NCBI RefSeq assembly: GCF_900119165.1
Contig: NZ_FPJG01000006.1
Location: forward strand, 806,001 to 870,000
Origin: Amycolatopsis australiensis
GTDB lineage: Bacteria > Actinomycetota > Actinomycetes > Mycobacteriales > Pseudonocardiaceae
DNA: 64,000 nucleotides
Direction of reading: 5' to 3'
The notes under the pieces are model-generated. The model was not told the DNA's origin, ran no database searches, and was given only the letters and a program-made list of their open reading frames with translations. Positions 8,883-18,249 of the stretch are shown here, in pieces; positions within the stretch are counted from its first letter, which is position 1; the number at the start of each line of letters is the position of its first letter. The translations under genes were made by a program, and so were the position numbers.

Positions 8883-10016
8883 TCAGGACAGGGACAGCAC
8901 GGCTTCGCGCACGACCTCGGCGACGCGCGTGACCTCGGCGTCGGTCAGGTTGGCGTGCATGGGGATCGCCAGCTGACGCGCGAACGCGTCGGCCGAGACG
9001 GGCAGCGGCGCCTGCGGGCCGTAGATCGGCTGCAGGTGCGAGGCGTAGGTGCCGAAGTTGCACTGGACGCCCTGTTCGCGGATCCGCAGGGCCAGCGTGT
9101 CGCGGCTGACCTCCGGCGCGACCGTGAGCAGGTACGCCTGCCACGGGTGCTCGCGGTCGGGCAGCTCGACCGGCACGGTCAGCGCCTCGACGTCGGCGAA
9201 AGCCTCGTGGTAGCGCTTCGCGACCGAACGGCGGGCGGCGAGGAGGTCCGGCAGGCGGTCGAGCTGGACGTTCATGATCGCGGCCTGGACGTCCGACAGG
9301 CGGAAGTTCCAGCCCAGCTCGTGGAACTCCGGGATCGGCAGCGTGTCCGAGCCTTCGCGGCTGATCGCCGGCTCGATGCCGTAGGTGTGCAGCTTGCGGG
9401 CGTGCGCGATGAGGTCCTCGCGGTCGGAGACCAGCGCGCCGCCCTCCCCCGCGGTGATGCCCTTGCGGCCGTGGAAGGAGAACGCGGCCAGGTCGGCGAG
9501 GCTGCCGGCGGGGCGCGTCTTGTAGGTCGCGCCGGCGGCGCACGCCGCGTCCTCGAAGAGCCAGAGACCGTGCTTGTCGGCGATCGCGCGGTACTCGTCG
9601 AAGTCACCGGGCTGCCCCGCGACGTCGACGGCGAGGATGCCGACGGTCCGCGGGGTGACGAGAGCTTCGACGTGCGCCGGGTCGGCGCTGAAGATGTCCG
9701 GGCGGATGTCGGCGAACACCGGGGTCGCGCCGGCCTGCACGACGGCGTGGCCGGTGGCCGGGAACGTGTAGTCGCCGACGATGACCTCGTCGCCGGGTTT
9801 CACCCCGAGGACCTTGAGGCCCAGGAAGAGCGCCGAGCCGCAGTTCGCCGTGGTCAACGCGTGCGCGGTGCCCGTGACCTGCGCGAACCGCTCCTCGAAA
9901 CGACGGCAAGCGGGGCCGGCGCCGGCCAGCCAGCCGGAACGGAAGACCTCGGCTACGGCGGCGAGCTCCTCTTCGCCGACGGTCGGTTGACCGAGGGCAA
10001 TGCTGTCGGACGCCAT
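8883..10016 (-). CDS. DegT/DnrJ/EryC1/StrS aminotransferase (second copy)
   Basis: 377 residues, starting MASDSIALGQPTVGEEELAAV at an ATG preceded by GGGAGAGGT. Landmarks: TGTAHALTTANCGSALFLGL, FPATGHAVVQAGATPVFADI, EDAACAAGATY, and the PLP lysine in SFHGRKGITAGEGG. LGWNFRLSDVQAAIMNVQL and QLAIPMHANL complete the fold. It is clearly diverged from the copy at 750-1856, so the two probably act on different keto sugars. First gene of the leftward glycan operon; a -10-like TACACT lies in the divergent region upstream. Substrate is not determinable. Confidence 0.88.
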   Translation of the reverse strand: MASDSIALGQPTVGEEELAAVAEVFRSGWLAGAGPACRRFEERFAQVTGTAHALTTANCGSALFLGLKVLGVKPGDEVIVGDYTFPATGHAVVQAGATPVFADIRPDIFSADPAHVEALVTPRTVGILAVDVAGQPGDFDEYRAIADKHGLWLFEDAACAAGATYKTRPAGSLADLAAFSFHGRKGITAGEGGALVSDREDLIAHARKLHTYGIEPAISREGSDTLPIPEFHELGWNFRLSDVQAAIMNVQLDRLPDLLAARRSVAKRYHEAFADVEALTVPVELPDREHPWQAYLLTVAPEVSRDTLALRIREQGVQCNFGTYASHLQPIYGPQAPLPVSADAFARQLAIPMHANLTDAEVTRVAEVVREAVLSLS

Positions 10017-10130
10017 ACCTCTCCCATTGCGTGGGGACCCGGCGAAGTGTATAGACGCGCGCTCAGCCGGCTCACAGGCCCACACCCAACGCCATTTTCG
10101 AGTGACGTCCCCCGCCGGTCGCGGACGTCC

Positions 10131-10136
10131 TAGGCT
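10131..10136 (+). promoter_or_regulatory. -10 box TAGGCT for a leaderless AfsR-type gene
   Basis: TAGGCT ends 6 nt before the ATG at 10143. There is no Shine-Dalgarno sequence, so transcription should start at or beside the start codon. Confidence 0.6.
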
Positions 10137-10142
10137 GAACGC

Positions 10143-13100
10143 ATGCGATTCGGGGTGCTGGGGGCGGTCGCCGCATGGCGCCCGGACGGCACGCAGGTGA
10201 CGATGGGCGGCCCCCGCTCGCGGACCCTGCTCGCGCTGCTCGCGCTGGAGGCCGGCCGGTTCGTCCCGGCCGAACGGCTGATCGACGGCATGTACGGCGA
10301 GCACCCGCCCGAAGGCACCGCGAACGCCCTCCAGTCGCAGGTGTCGCGGCTGCGGACGGCGCTCAAGGAGCTGGCCCCGGTCGAGTTCACCGCGGCCGGG
10401 TACCGCTTGGCCGTCGAACCGGACGAAGTTGACGCCCTGGCTTTCGAACGCCTGCTGTGCGAAGGCCGGGCGCTGCTGAAGAACGGCGAAGCCGCTCGCG
10501 CCGCGCAGCTGCTGGGCGACGCACTGGCGCTGTGGCGCGGGCCCGCGTTCAGCGACCTGGCGGACGCGCCGTTCGCCGCCGCGCAGGCCACCCGGCTCGA
10601 GGAGCTGCGGGCCGACGCGGCGGACGACCACGTCGAGGCCCGGCTGGCGCTGGGCCAGGCCGAGGACGTGCTGGCCGGGCTGCGGGAGACCGTCGCCGCG
10701 CAGCCGCTGCGGGAACGGCCGCGCGCGCAGCTGGTGCGGGCGCTGGCCGCCGCGGGCCGCCCGGCCGACGCGCTGGCCGCGTTCGAGGACGCCCGCCGCA
10801 CGCTGGCCGACGAGCTGGGTGCCGACCCCGGCCCCGAACTCGCCGAAGCCCACCTCGCCGTGCTGCGGGGCGAGCCGGAGAAGCCGGCGGTTCCGGCGTT
10901 GCCCGCGCAGCTGACCAGCTTCGTCGGCCGGTCCGGCGAGCTGCGGCAGGTCTCCGAGCTGCTGGCCCGCAACCGGCTGGTGACGCTGACCGGGCCGGGC
11001 GGCACCGGCAAGACGCGGCTCGCCGTCGAGGTCGCGGCGGCCGAGGCGGGGCCGGTCGCCTTCGCCGAGCTGGCCGCGCACGACGGCACCGGCGTGGCCG
11101 GCGCGGTGCTCGGCGCGCTCGGCCTGCGGGAAAGCTCGCGCGGCGGGCCGCAGGACCCGGCCGAGCGGCTGGTCGGGGCGTTGCGGGACCGCTCGATGCT
11201 GCTGGTGCTCGACAACTGCGAGCACGTCGTCGACGTCGCGGCCCGGCTGGCGGGGCGGCTGCTCGCCGCGTGCCCGGGCCTGCGGGTCCTGGCCACCAGC
11301 CGCGAGCCGCTCGGCATCACCGGCGAGCAGCTGGCGCCGGTGCCGCGCCTGGCCGTCCCGCCGCCCGGCACGCCCGCGGCGGAAGCGTTGACGTACCCGG
11401 CGGTCCGGTTGTTCGCCGACCGCGCGGCCGCGAGCGATCCCGCGTTCGCCGTCGACGAGTCGACGATCGGCGACGTCCAGCACATCTGCGCGGCGCTCGA
11501 CGGCCTGCCGCTCGCGCTGGAGCTGGCCGCGGCGCGGGTCCGCGGCCTCGAGCTCGGCGAGATCGCGACCCGGCTCGACGACCGGTTCCGGCTGCTGGCC
11601 CGCGGCAGCCGGACGGCCGAGGCACGCCACCGGTCGCTGCGGGGCGTCGTCGAGTGGAGCTGGGAGCTGCTCGGCGACGAGGAACGCGAACTGGCCCGGC
11701 GGCTGTCGGTGTTCCCCGGCGGCGCGACCCTCGCGGCGGCGGCCGAAGTCTGCGGCGCCGACGACGCGCTCGTGCTGGAGCTGGCCGACAAGTCGCTGGT
11801 CGAAGCCGTCGGCGGCCGGTTCCGGATGCTGGAGACGATCCGCGCGTTCGGCGCGGAAAAGCTCGCCGAAGCGGGCGAGGCGGAGACGTACCACCGCGCG
11901 CACGCCGAGTACTTCCTGCGCTTCGCCGAGGAAGCCGATCCGATGCTCCGGACCGCGGCGCAGCTGGAATGGCTCGACCGCGTCGACGCCGAGTACGACA
12001 ACCTCCTGGCCGCGCTGCGCTGGGCGACCGACCACGACGTCACGCTGGCGTTGCGCCTGGTGCCGCTGCTGGCCATGTACTGGTGGATGCGCGGACGGCG
12101 GTCCGAGGGCGCGGTGCTTTCGCTGGCCGTGGTTTCGCAGTGCCCGCCGGAGCTGCAGGAGGAGTACGCCGAGGAGTTCCTCGTGTGCGTGCTCGGCGCG
12201 TTGTCCGGGCAGCCGCACGAGTCGCTGGAGCAGCACCTGCCGCTCGTCCGGCGCTACGCGGCCGACGGCGACTGGTCGCCGCGCAACCCGATGCTGGTGA
12301 TGCTGATGGGCGTCGTCGTGGGGCCGCCTGCCGACGACGAGCAGGTGCTCGGCCGCGGCGAGGGCCTTCTGGCGCAGGGAGACGCGTGGGGCTGGGCGCT
12401 GCTGCCGACGGGCATGGGCCTGCGGGCGATGATGGCCGGCGACCTGGCCGCGGCGGAGGAGGGACTGCGCGAGGGCGCGGCGCAGTTCCGCGCGCTCGGC
12501 GAGCGGTGGGGCCTGTCGATGGCGCTCGACCACCTGTCGCTGCTGCTGACCTGGCGCGGCGAGCACGACGCCGCCTTGCCGCTGATGGACGAGGCACTCG
12601 GCCTGATGTCCGAGATCGGCGCGACCGACGACGCCGCGGACCTGATCTGCCGCCGCGCGTGGACGCGCCTGCTCGCGGGCGACCGGGCCGGCGCCCGGGC
12701 GGACTACGAACTGGCGGCGGCAACGGCTCGGCGCTCGGGAATGCCGGAGTCCCGCGCGGCGGCGTACGTCGGGCTGGCGACACTGGCGCGGCTGTCGGGT
12801 GACCTTGCGGCGTGTCGCGACCTCTGCGAGCGCGCGTTGGCGGTGTGCACGGGCGGGTCGTTCGCGGCGGAAACGGCCCGGGCGTCGGCGCTGATCGCGC
12901 TGGGCTGGCTGGCGGCCGTGGAGGGCCGTCCCGCCGAGGCCGCGGCCTTGCACCGGGACGCGTTGCTGACGGGCCGCCGCTGGCACGCGGGCGACGTGGT
13001 GGCGTTCGCGTTGGAGGGCCTGGCGGGCACGGCGGAAGCCCCGGAGCAGGCCGCGGTCCTGCTGGGCGCGGCGGCAGGCGTGCGCGGGACGGCGATCGCC

Positions 13101-13235
13101 GGGGATCCGGACGCGTCGTCGGTGCGAGCCAGGGTGCGGGGCTCGCTGGGGACGGACGGGTTCGACCGCGCCTACCGCGCCGGGCTGGGGATGGGGGCGC
13201 AGAAGGCGCTGACCGCGGCCGGGCTGGCGGACTGA
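10143..13235 (+). CDS. AfsR/SARP-type transcriptional regulator (wHTH-BTAD-NB-ARC-TPR)
   Basis: 1030-residue regulator. The N-terminal OmpR-like winged helix (MRFGVLGAVAAW to about 90) leads into a bacterial transcriptional activation domain (about 95-245, DDHVEARLALGQAEDVLAGL). An NTPase domain follows: Walker A GPGGTGKTR near residue 285, Walker B LLVLDNCEHVV near 355, and TSREPLGITGEQ, typical of STAND ATPases. The last 450 residues are helical TPR-like repeats, e.g. AAEEGLREGAAQFRALGERWG. Such proteins are pathway or global activators in actinomycetes. It is divergent from the glycan operon start and may control it; this is inference. Confidence 0.9.
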   Translation: MRFGVLGAVAAWRPDGTQVTMGGPRSRTLLALLALEAGRFVPAERLIDGMYGEHPPEGTANALQSQVSRLRTALKELAPVEFTAAGYRLAVEPDEVDALAFERLLCEGRALLKNGEAARAAQLLGDALALWRGPAFSDLADAPFAAAQATRLEELRADAADDHVEARLALGQAEDVLAGLRETVAAQPLRERPRAQLVRALAAAGRPADALAAFEDARRTLADELGADPGPELAEAHLAVLRGEPEKPAVPALPAQLTSFVGRSGELRQVSELLARNRLVTLTGPGGTGKTRLAVEVAAAEAGPVAFAELAAHDGTGVAGAVLGALGLRESSRGGPQDPAERLVGALRDRSMLLVLDNCEHVVDVAARLAGRLLAACPGLRVLATSREPLGITGEQLAPVPRLAVPPPGTPAAEALTYPAVRLFADRAAASDPAFAVDESTIGDVQHICAALDGLPLALELAAARVRGLELGEIATRLDDRFRLLARGSRTAEARHRSLRGVVEWSWELLGDEERELARRLSVFPGGATLAAAAEVCGADDALVLELADKSLVEAVGGRFRMLETIRAFGAEKLAEAGEAETYHRAHAEYFLRFAEEADPMLRTAAQLEWLDRVDAEYDNLLAALRWATDHDVTLALRLVPLLAMYWWMRGRRSEGAVLSLAVVSQCPPELQEEYAEEFLVCVLGALSGQPHESLEQHLPLVRRYAADGDWSPRNPMLVMLMGVVVGPPADDEQVLGRGEGLLAQGDAWGWALLPTGMGLRAMMAGDLAAAEEGLREGAAQFRALGERWGLSMALDHLSLLLTWRGEHDAALPLMDEALGLMSEIGATDDAADLICRRAWTRLLAGDRAGARADYELAAATARRSGMPESRAAAYVGLATLARLSGDLAACRDLCERALAVCTGGSFAAETARASALIALGWLAAVEGRPAEAAALHRDALLTGRRWHAGDVVAFALEGLAGTAEAPEQAAVLLGAAAGVRGTAIAGDPDASSVRARVRGSLGTDGFDRAYRAGLGMGAQKALTAAGLAD

Positions 13236-13275
13236 CGCCGTCTCAGCCGCTTGGCCAGGCCCTTCACCGCTCGCG

Positions 13276-13281
13276 TAGCCT
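13276..13281 (+). promoter_or_regulatory. -10 box TAGCCT for lhgO
   Basis: TAGCCT lies 8 nt before the GTG at 13290, with no ribosome-binding site in between. This supports 13290 rather than the upstream ATG at 13251 as the start. Confidence 0.5.
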
Positions 13282-13289
13282 GGTCGATC

Positions 13290-14477
13290 GTGCGCAACGT
13301 GGTGGTCGTCGGGGGCGGGATCGTCGGTCTGGCCGTGGCCTGGGAGCTGACCAGGCGGGGGCTGGACGTCACCGTGCTGGAGAAGGAGTCCCGCTGGGCG
13401 GCCCATCAGACCGGGCACAACTCGAACGTCGTGCACGCCGGGCTCTACTACAAGCCAGGGTCCTTCAAGGCGCGGATGTCCGTCGCCGGCAACCGGTCCA
13501 TAGTGGACTTCGCGCGCCAGTACGGCGTGCCCGTCGAGGTGTGCGGGAAGCTCGTCGTCGCCACCAGCGAGGCCGAGGTGCCGGCCCTGAACACCCTCGC
13601 CGAGCGGGCCGAAGCCAACGGCGTTCCCGCGAAGAAGATCTCGCCCGCCGAGGCCCGCGAGTACGAGCCCGAGGTCGCCTGCGTCGCCGCGCTGCGCGTG
13701 GAGTCCACCGGGATCATCGACTTCCCCGGCGTCTGCCACGCGCTCGTCCGCCTGCTCGACGAAGCCGGCGTCGACCTGCGGCTGAACAGTCCCGCGCTGG
13801 CCATCCGGGCCGGTCGCGCCGGCGGGGTCGAGGTCGCCACCGGGGACGACGTCGTCGCCGCCGACGCGCTGGTCAACTGCGCCGGCCTGCACTCCGACCG
13901 CGTCGCGCGGCTGGCCGGGCTGACGCCGTCCGCGCGGATCGTGCCCTTCCGCGGCGAGTACTACGAACTCAAGCCGGACCGGCGGCACCTGGTCCGCGGC
14001 CTGATCTACCCGGTGCCGGACCCGACGCTGCCGTTCCTCGGCGTGCACCTCACGCGGATGCTCGACGGCAGCGTCCACGCCGGTCCGAACGCCGTCCTGG
14101 CCCTGCGCCGCGAGGGCTACCGCTGGGCCGACTTCTCCGCGAAGGACGTCGCCGAGGTCGCGGCCTTCCCCGGGATCTGGCGGCTCGCGCGCAAGTACGC
14201 GTTCCCGACCGGGCTCGACGAGGTCCGGCGGTCGTTCTCGAAGAAGCGCTTCGCCGCGAGCCTGGCCCGGCTGGTCCCGGCCGTCACCGAGGACGACATC
14301 GTCCGCCACGGCTCCGGCGTGCGCGCCCAGGCGATGCGCCGCGACGGCTCGCTCGTCGACGACTTCCTCATCGAGACCGCGCGCGACCAGGTGCACGTCC
14401 TGAACGCGCCGTCGCCGGCCGCGACGAGCGCGCTCGAGATCGCGCGCCACATCGCCGACCAGGTCGCGAAGGACTAG
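13290..14477 (+). CDS. lhgO: L-2-hydroxyglutarate oxidase (FAD-dependent)
   Basis: 395-residue DAO-fold flavoprotein that oxidises L-2-hydroxyglutarate to 2-oxoglutarate. The FAD site is RNVVVVGGGIVGLAVAWEL at residues 2-20. The LhgO signature HQTGHNSNVVHAGLYYKPGS follows near residue 41; then VEVCGKLVVA, NCAGLHSDRVARLAG and FRGEYYEL, all characteristic of this family. The GTG at 13290 is preferred over the ATG at 13251 because the Rossmann strand starts there and a TAGCCT -10 sits 8 nt upstream. It carries one GTCCANNNTGGAC motif spelled with the very rare ATA codon (13496-13508). Its stop interlocks (CTAG) with the convergent lipoprotein. Confidence 0.9.
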   Translation: MRNVVVVGGGIVGLAVAWELTRRGLDVTVLEKESRWAAHQTGHNSNVVHAGLYYKPGSFKARMSVAGNRSIVDFARQYGVPVEVCGKLVVATSEAEVPALNTLAERAEANGVPAKKISPAEAREYEPEVACVAALRVESTGIIDFPGVCHALVRLLDEAGVDLRLNSPALAIRAGRAGGVEVATGDDVVAADALVNCAGLHSDRVARLAGLTPSARIVPFRGEYYELKPDRRHLVRGLIYPVPDPTLPFLGVHLTRMLDGSVHAGPNAVLALRREGYRWADFSAKDVAEVAAFPGIWRLARKYAFPTGLDEVRRSFSKKRFAASLARLVPAVTEDDIVRHGSGVRAQAMRRDGSLVDDFLIETARDQVHVLNAPSPAATSALEIARHIADQVAKD

Positions 14478-15475
14478 CCCGGCAGGTTCGCCGTCACCAG
14501 CGGCAGCCCCTGCTTGACCAGATCGCAGGTCTTGGAGTCGTCGCCGATGAACCCGCTGACCACCTGCACCGACGACGTGTCGGTGATCGCCAGCGTCGCG
14601 CCGCAGGTCACGCGCAGGCCGCCCATGTTCGGGAACAGGCCCCACTTCCGGCCGCCGACGTCGACGGTCTCGGCCGGCGTGACGCCCTTCGCGCCCGGCC
14701 ACTCACCGACCGGCGTGCTCGGGCCGAACCAGACTTCGAACGCCTTCTGGCCCTCGTCGCCGTCGGTGTCGTCCCACAGGCAGTAGGTCGCGTTCGGCAC
14801 CGAAGACGAGGTGTCCTTTTCGCCGGTGGGCGAGATGTTCTTCAGCTGCGCCACTTGATCGGGCTTCAGCATCGCGCAGGGATCGGCCGACAGCAGCGGT
14901 CCGCCCGGCTCCGGCTTCGCCGACGTCGTCGGCGTGATCGGCGGCGCCGGCTGCCCGCCCGGCAGGTGTGCGGCGGCCTGCGGGATCGCGGCCTTCGCCA
15001 GCTCGCACGACTTCTCCAGCGGCGGCTCCGACACGCTCACGTACGCGAAGGACCGGTCCCCGAGGATCGTGTACAGCACGCAGTCGTCGGCGAGGATCGA
15101 GGCGTACCGCGTCCAGGTGAGGCCGCCGATCTGCTCCGGCTGGGACTTCGGGACGGCACCGGCGATGAACTCGTTGAAGTCCATGTCCTTCGTGTAGCCG
15201 ACGTTCAGGATGGCCGACGGCTCGACGTCGTCCTTGGTGTTCCAGAGGCACATCGCCGTCTGATCGTGGTCCTTGTTCTCCGGCACCGACCGGCCGGGCG
15301 ACTCGTAACCGAGGGCGTCGACCTGCTCCGGCGTCAGCAGCGAGCAGGCGTCGACGGCCTGGGCCACCGGACCCTGGCCCGGCACGGGCGACGCCGACCC
15401 GCTGACCGCCACCGTGCAGCCGGACACCACGGTCAAGGCCGCCGAAGCCACCACGACCTGCCACTTCACGCGCAT
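14474..15475 (-). CDS. Lipoprotein with two DUF3558 domains
   Basis: 333-residue lipoprotein. The signal peptide MRVKWQVVVASAALTVVSGC has its lipobox Cys at residue 20. Two tandem DUF3558-type domains are visible, each opening with a Cys/Leu/Pro motif: DACSLLTPEQVDALGY (about 42) and DPCAMLKPDQVAQLKN (about 200), each followed by a CLW (TAMCLWNT, TYCLWDD). The linker QPAPPITPTTSAKPEPGG is proline-rich. DUF3558 proteins are abundant surface lipoproteins of Pseudonocardiaceae with no established function. The duplication is likely internal. It shares a CTAG with the lhgO stop. Confidence 0.82.
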   Translation of the reverse strand: MRVKWQVVVASAALTVVSGCTVAVSGSASPVPGQGPVAQAVDACSLLTPEQVDALGYESPGRSVPENKDHDQTAMCLWNTKDDVEPSAILNVGYTKDMDFNEFIAGAVPKSQPEQIGGLTWTRYASILADDCVLYTILGDRSFAYVSVSEPPLEKSCELAKAAIPQAAAHLPGGQPAPPITPTTSAKPEPGGPLLSADPCAMLKPDQVAQLKNISPTGEKDTSSSVPNATYCLWDDTDGDEGQKAFEVWFGPSTPVGEWPGAKGVTPAETVDVGGRKWGLFPNMGGLRVTCGATLAITDTSSVQVVSGFIGDDSKTCDLVKQGLPLVTANLPG

Positions 15476-15539
15476 GAATCCTCCCGTTCGGCCCGGACTG
15501 TACTGGGACGAACGACAACAGCACGCGGATCCGCCCGAT

Positions 15540-16799
15540 TCAGCGCGGGGTGAGGACTTCCTTGCCGCCGACGAACGGGCGCAGCGCCTCGGGCACGCGC
15601 ACCGAGCCGTCCTCCTGCTGGTGGTTCTCGACGATAGCGACGATCCACCGGGTGGTGGCCAGCGTCCCGTTGAGCGTCGCGGCGATCTGCGGCTTGCCGT
15701 TCTCGTCGCGGTAGCGGACCGACAGGCGGCGGGCCTGGAACGTCGTGCAGTTCGACGTAGAGGTCAGCTCGCGGTAGGTGTCCTGCGTCGGGATCCACGC
15801 CTCGCAGTCGAACTTGCGGTGCGCCGACGTGCCGAGGTCGCCGGTCGCGGTGTCGATCACCCGGTAGGGCACCTCGATCTTGGCCAGCATCTGCTCTTCC
15901 CAGCCGAGCAGCCGCTCGTGCTCCGCCTCGGCGTCGGCCGGCTTGGCGTAGACGAACATCTCCACCTTGTCGAACTGGTGGACGCGGATGATGCCGCGCG
16001 TGTCCTTGCCGTACGAGCCGGCCTCACGGCGGTAGCAGGACGACCAGCCCGCGTAGCGCTTCGACTCGGTCAGGTCGAGGATCTCGTCGGCGTGGAAGCC
16101 GGCGAGCGGCACCTCCGACGTGCCCACGAGGTACAGGTCGTCGTCCTCGAGGTGGTAGATCTCGCTCGAGTGCTGGCCGAGGAAGCCGGTACCCGCCATG
16201 ATCTCCGGGCGCACCAGCGACGGCGTGATCATCGGCGTGAAGCCGTTCTCGAGGGCCTGGGCGATGGCCATGTTGAGCAGGCCGAGCTGCAGCTGCGCGC
16301 CGACGCCGGTGAGGAAGTAGAACCGCGAGCCCGACACCTTCGCGCCGCGTTCCATGTCGACCCCGCCGAGGCCTTCGAGCAGCTCGAGGTGGTCACGCGG
16401 GGTGAAGTCGAACTTCGTCGGCTCGCCGACGTGCTTGAGCACGGCGAAGTCGTCCTCGCCGCCGACCGGCGCGTCCGGGTGCACGAGGTTCGGCACGGTG
16501 CGGAAGAGCTGGTCGAACTCCTCCGACGCGGTGTTCTGCTCGGCCTCGGCGGCCTTGACCTGCGCGGCGAGCTCCTTGGCCGTGGCCAGCAGCTGCTGCT
16601 TCTCCGCCGGCGGCGCCTTCGGGATCTGCTTGCCCAGGAGCTTCTGCTCGTTGCGCAGCTTGTCGGCGGCCGCGATCGAAGACCGGCGCCGGGAGTCGAG
16701 GGCGAGCAGCTTGTCGACCACTCCCTCGTCCTCACCACGGGCGCGCTGCGACGCGCGCACGGCTTCCGGGTCTTCGCGCAGAGTCCTGGGGTCAATCAC
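15540..16799 (-). CDS. serS: Seryl-tRNA synthetase
   Basis: 419-residue class II synthetase that charges tRNA-Ser. The N-terminal tRNA-binding coiled coil spans about 25-105 ([23 protein letters not shown]). Motif 2 is [31 protein letters not shown], motif 3 is [33 protein letters not shown]; the serine-binding TSEVPL is also present. The GTG at 16799 ([14 protein letters not shown]) is the family-conserved start; TACCCT lies 8 nt upstream. No T-box or other leader structure is seen upstream. Confidence 0.96.
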   Translation of the reverse strand: MIDPRTLREDPEAVRASQRARGEDEGVVDKLLALDSRRRSSIAAADKLRNEQKLLGKQIPKAPPAEKQQLLATAKELAAQVKAAEAEQNTASEEFDQLFRTVPNLVHPDAPVGGEDDFAVLKHVGEPTKFDFTPRDHLELLEGLGGVDMERGAKVSGSRFYFLTGVGAQLQLGLLNMAIAQALENGFTPMITPSLVRPEIMAGTGFLGQHSSEIYHLEDDDLYLVGTSEVPLAGFHADEILDLTESKRYAGWSSCYRREAGSYGKDTRGIIRVHQFDKVEMFVYAKPADAEAEHERLLGWEEQMLAKIEVPYRVIDTATGDLGTSAHRKFDCEAWIPTQDTYRELTSTSNCTTFQARRLSVRYRDENGKPQIAATLNGTLATTRWIVAIVENHQQEDGSVRVPEALRPFVGGKEVLTPR

Positions 16800-16918
16800 G
16801 AAGACAGAGGGTAGTCCGTACACACTGTGCGGCCGTACTGGGTTATCCCGACAGTCTGATCGTTGAAGCCCTGTTCACGGCGTCCCCATACTCCAGGGAA
16901 ACCCTGAGGAGGCGCCCG

Positions 16919-18214
16919 ATGACCGACGAGCTGCTGGCCCGGCACCGCGCTGTCATGCCGTCCTGGATGTCGCTGCTCTACGAGGAGCCGATCGAGATCG
17001 TGCACGCGCACGACCGGCGGATGACCGACTCGCAGGGCCGCACGTACCTGGACTTCTTCGCGGGGGTGCTGACCAACTCGATGGGCTACGACGTCGCCGA
17101 GATCGGCGACGCCGTCCGCAAGCAGCTCGACACGGGCATCCTGCACACCTCGACGCTGTACCTGATCCGGTCGCAGGTGGAGCTGGCCGAGCGGATCGCG
17201 AAGCTGTCGGGCATCCCGGACGCGAAGGTGTTCTTCACCAACTCCGGCAGCGAGGCCAACGACACGGCGTTGATGCTGGCGACGCAGTTCCGGCGCAGCA
17301 ACCAGGTGCTGGCGATGCGCAACTCCTACCACGGGCGCTCGTTCGGGACGGTCGCCATCACCGGCAACCGCGGCTGGTCGGCGTCGGCGCTGAGCCCGGT
17401 GAAGGTCAGCTACGTCCACGGCGGGTACCGGTACCGCAGCCCGTTCCGCGATCTGTCCGACGCGGACTACATCAAGGCGTGCGTGGCGGACCTGGTGGAC
17501 GTGCTGGACACGGCGACGGCGGGCGACGTCGCGTGCCTGATCGCGGAGCCGATCCAGGGCGTCGGCGGGTTCAGCCTGCCGCCGGACGGGCTGTTCCGCG
17601 CGATGAAGGAGGTCCTGGACTCGTACGGGGTGCTGTTCGTCTCGGACGAGGTCCAGACCGGCTGGGGCCGGACGGGCGAGCACTTCTGGGGCATCACGGC
17701 CCACGGCGTTACGCCGGACATGATGACGTTCGCCAAGGGGCTCGGCAACGGACTGGCGGTCGGCGGCGTGGTGGCCCGCGGCGACATCATGGACTGCTTC
17801 CAGGCCCAGTCGTTCTCGACGTTCGGCGGCAACCCGGTCTCGATGGCCGGCGCGACGGCGGTGCTGGACTACATCCAGGACCACGACCTGCAGGCGAACT
17901 GCGCGGCCCGGGGCGCGCAGCTGCTGTCCGGCCTGCGGGCGGCCGCGTCACCGCTGGTGGCGGAGGTGCGCGGCAAGGGGCTGATGATCGGCGTGGAGCT
18001 GATCAAGCCGGGCACGACGGAGCCGAACGTCCCGGCGGCGGCGCGGATGCTGGAGGAGACGAAGAAGCGCGGACTGCTGATCGGCAAGGGCGGCCTGCAT
18101 GGGAACGTGCTGCGCCTCGGGCCGCCGATGACGCTGACGGCGGAGGAAGCCCAGGAAGGCTTGGACATCCTGGTCGACTCGCTCGCGGCCACCCACGCGG
18201 CACTGGGCGGATGA
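16919..18214 (+). CDS. Class III PLP-dependent aminotransferase (GabT/AGXT2-like)
   Basis: 431-residue fold-type I aminotransferase. The ATG is preceded by GAGGAGG at 7 nt. Features: FFTNSGSEANDTAL (cofactor phosphate), RNSYHGRSFGTVAITG, LIAEPIQGVGGF, VLFVSDEVQTGWGRTGEHFWG (the Asp bonds the pyridine N), and the Schiff-base Lys in TFAKGLGNGLAVGG. STFGGNPVSMAGATAVL is also conserved. It could act on an omega-amino acid such as 4-aminobutyrate or beta-alanine, or be an alanine-glyoxylate-type enzyme; these are not separable by eye. A TetR gene with its own operator follows by 34 bp, so the two may be functionally linked. Confidence 0.85.
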   Translation: MTDELLARHRAVMPSWMSLLYEEPIEIVHAHDRRMTDSQGRTYLDFFAGVLTNSMGYDVAEIGDAVRKQLDTGILHTSTLYLIRSQVELAERIAKLSGIPDAKVFFTNSGSEANDTALMLATQFRRSNQVLAMRNSYHGRSFGTVAITGNRGWSASALSPVKVSYVHGGYRYRSPFRDLSDADYIKACVADLVDVLDTATAGDVACLIAEPIQGVGGFSLPPDGLFRAMKEVLDSYGVLFVSDEVQTGWGRTGEHFWGITAHGVTPDMMTFAKGLGNGLAVGGVVARGDIMDCFQAQSFSTFGGNPVSMAGATAVLDYIQDHDLQANCAARGAQLLSGLRAAASPLVAEVRGKGLMIGVELIKPGTTEPNVPAAARMLEETKKRGLLIGKGGLHGNVLRLGPPMTLTAEEAQEGLDILVDSLAATHAALGG

Positions 18215-18223
18215 GCGAACGCG

Positions 18224-18249
18224 ATGAAACGGACTATGCTCCGTTTCAT
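18224..18249. promoter_or_regulatory. Perfect inverted repeat on the TetR start codon (putative auto-operator)
   Basis: ATGAAACGGA (18224-18233), spacer CTATGC, then its exact reverse complement TCCGTTTCAT (18240-18249). It covers both a -10-like TATGCT (18235-18240) and the ATG at 18248. Binding here would block initiation of the regulator's own transcript. Confidence 0.75.

Noticed and set aside
8883..14702. A 5.8-kb open frame on the minus strand (1939 codons)
   Set aside because: Only the last 377 codons (8883-10016) are a gene. The rest is antisense to the AfsR-like and lhgO genes and open only because of high GC; its residues are low-complexity Arg/Gly/Gln.
16800..16918. Possible T-box or leader before serS
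   Set aside because: No specifier stem or T-box sequence on the minus strand; TACCCT 8 nt from the start suggests no leader.
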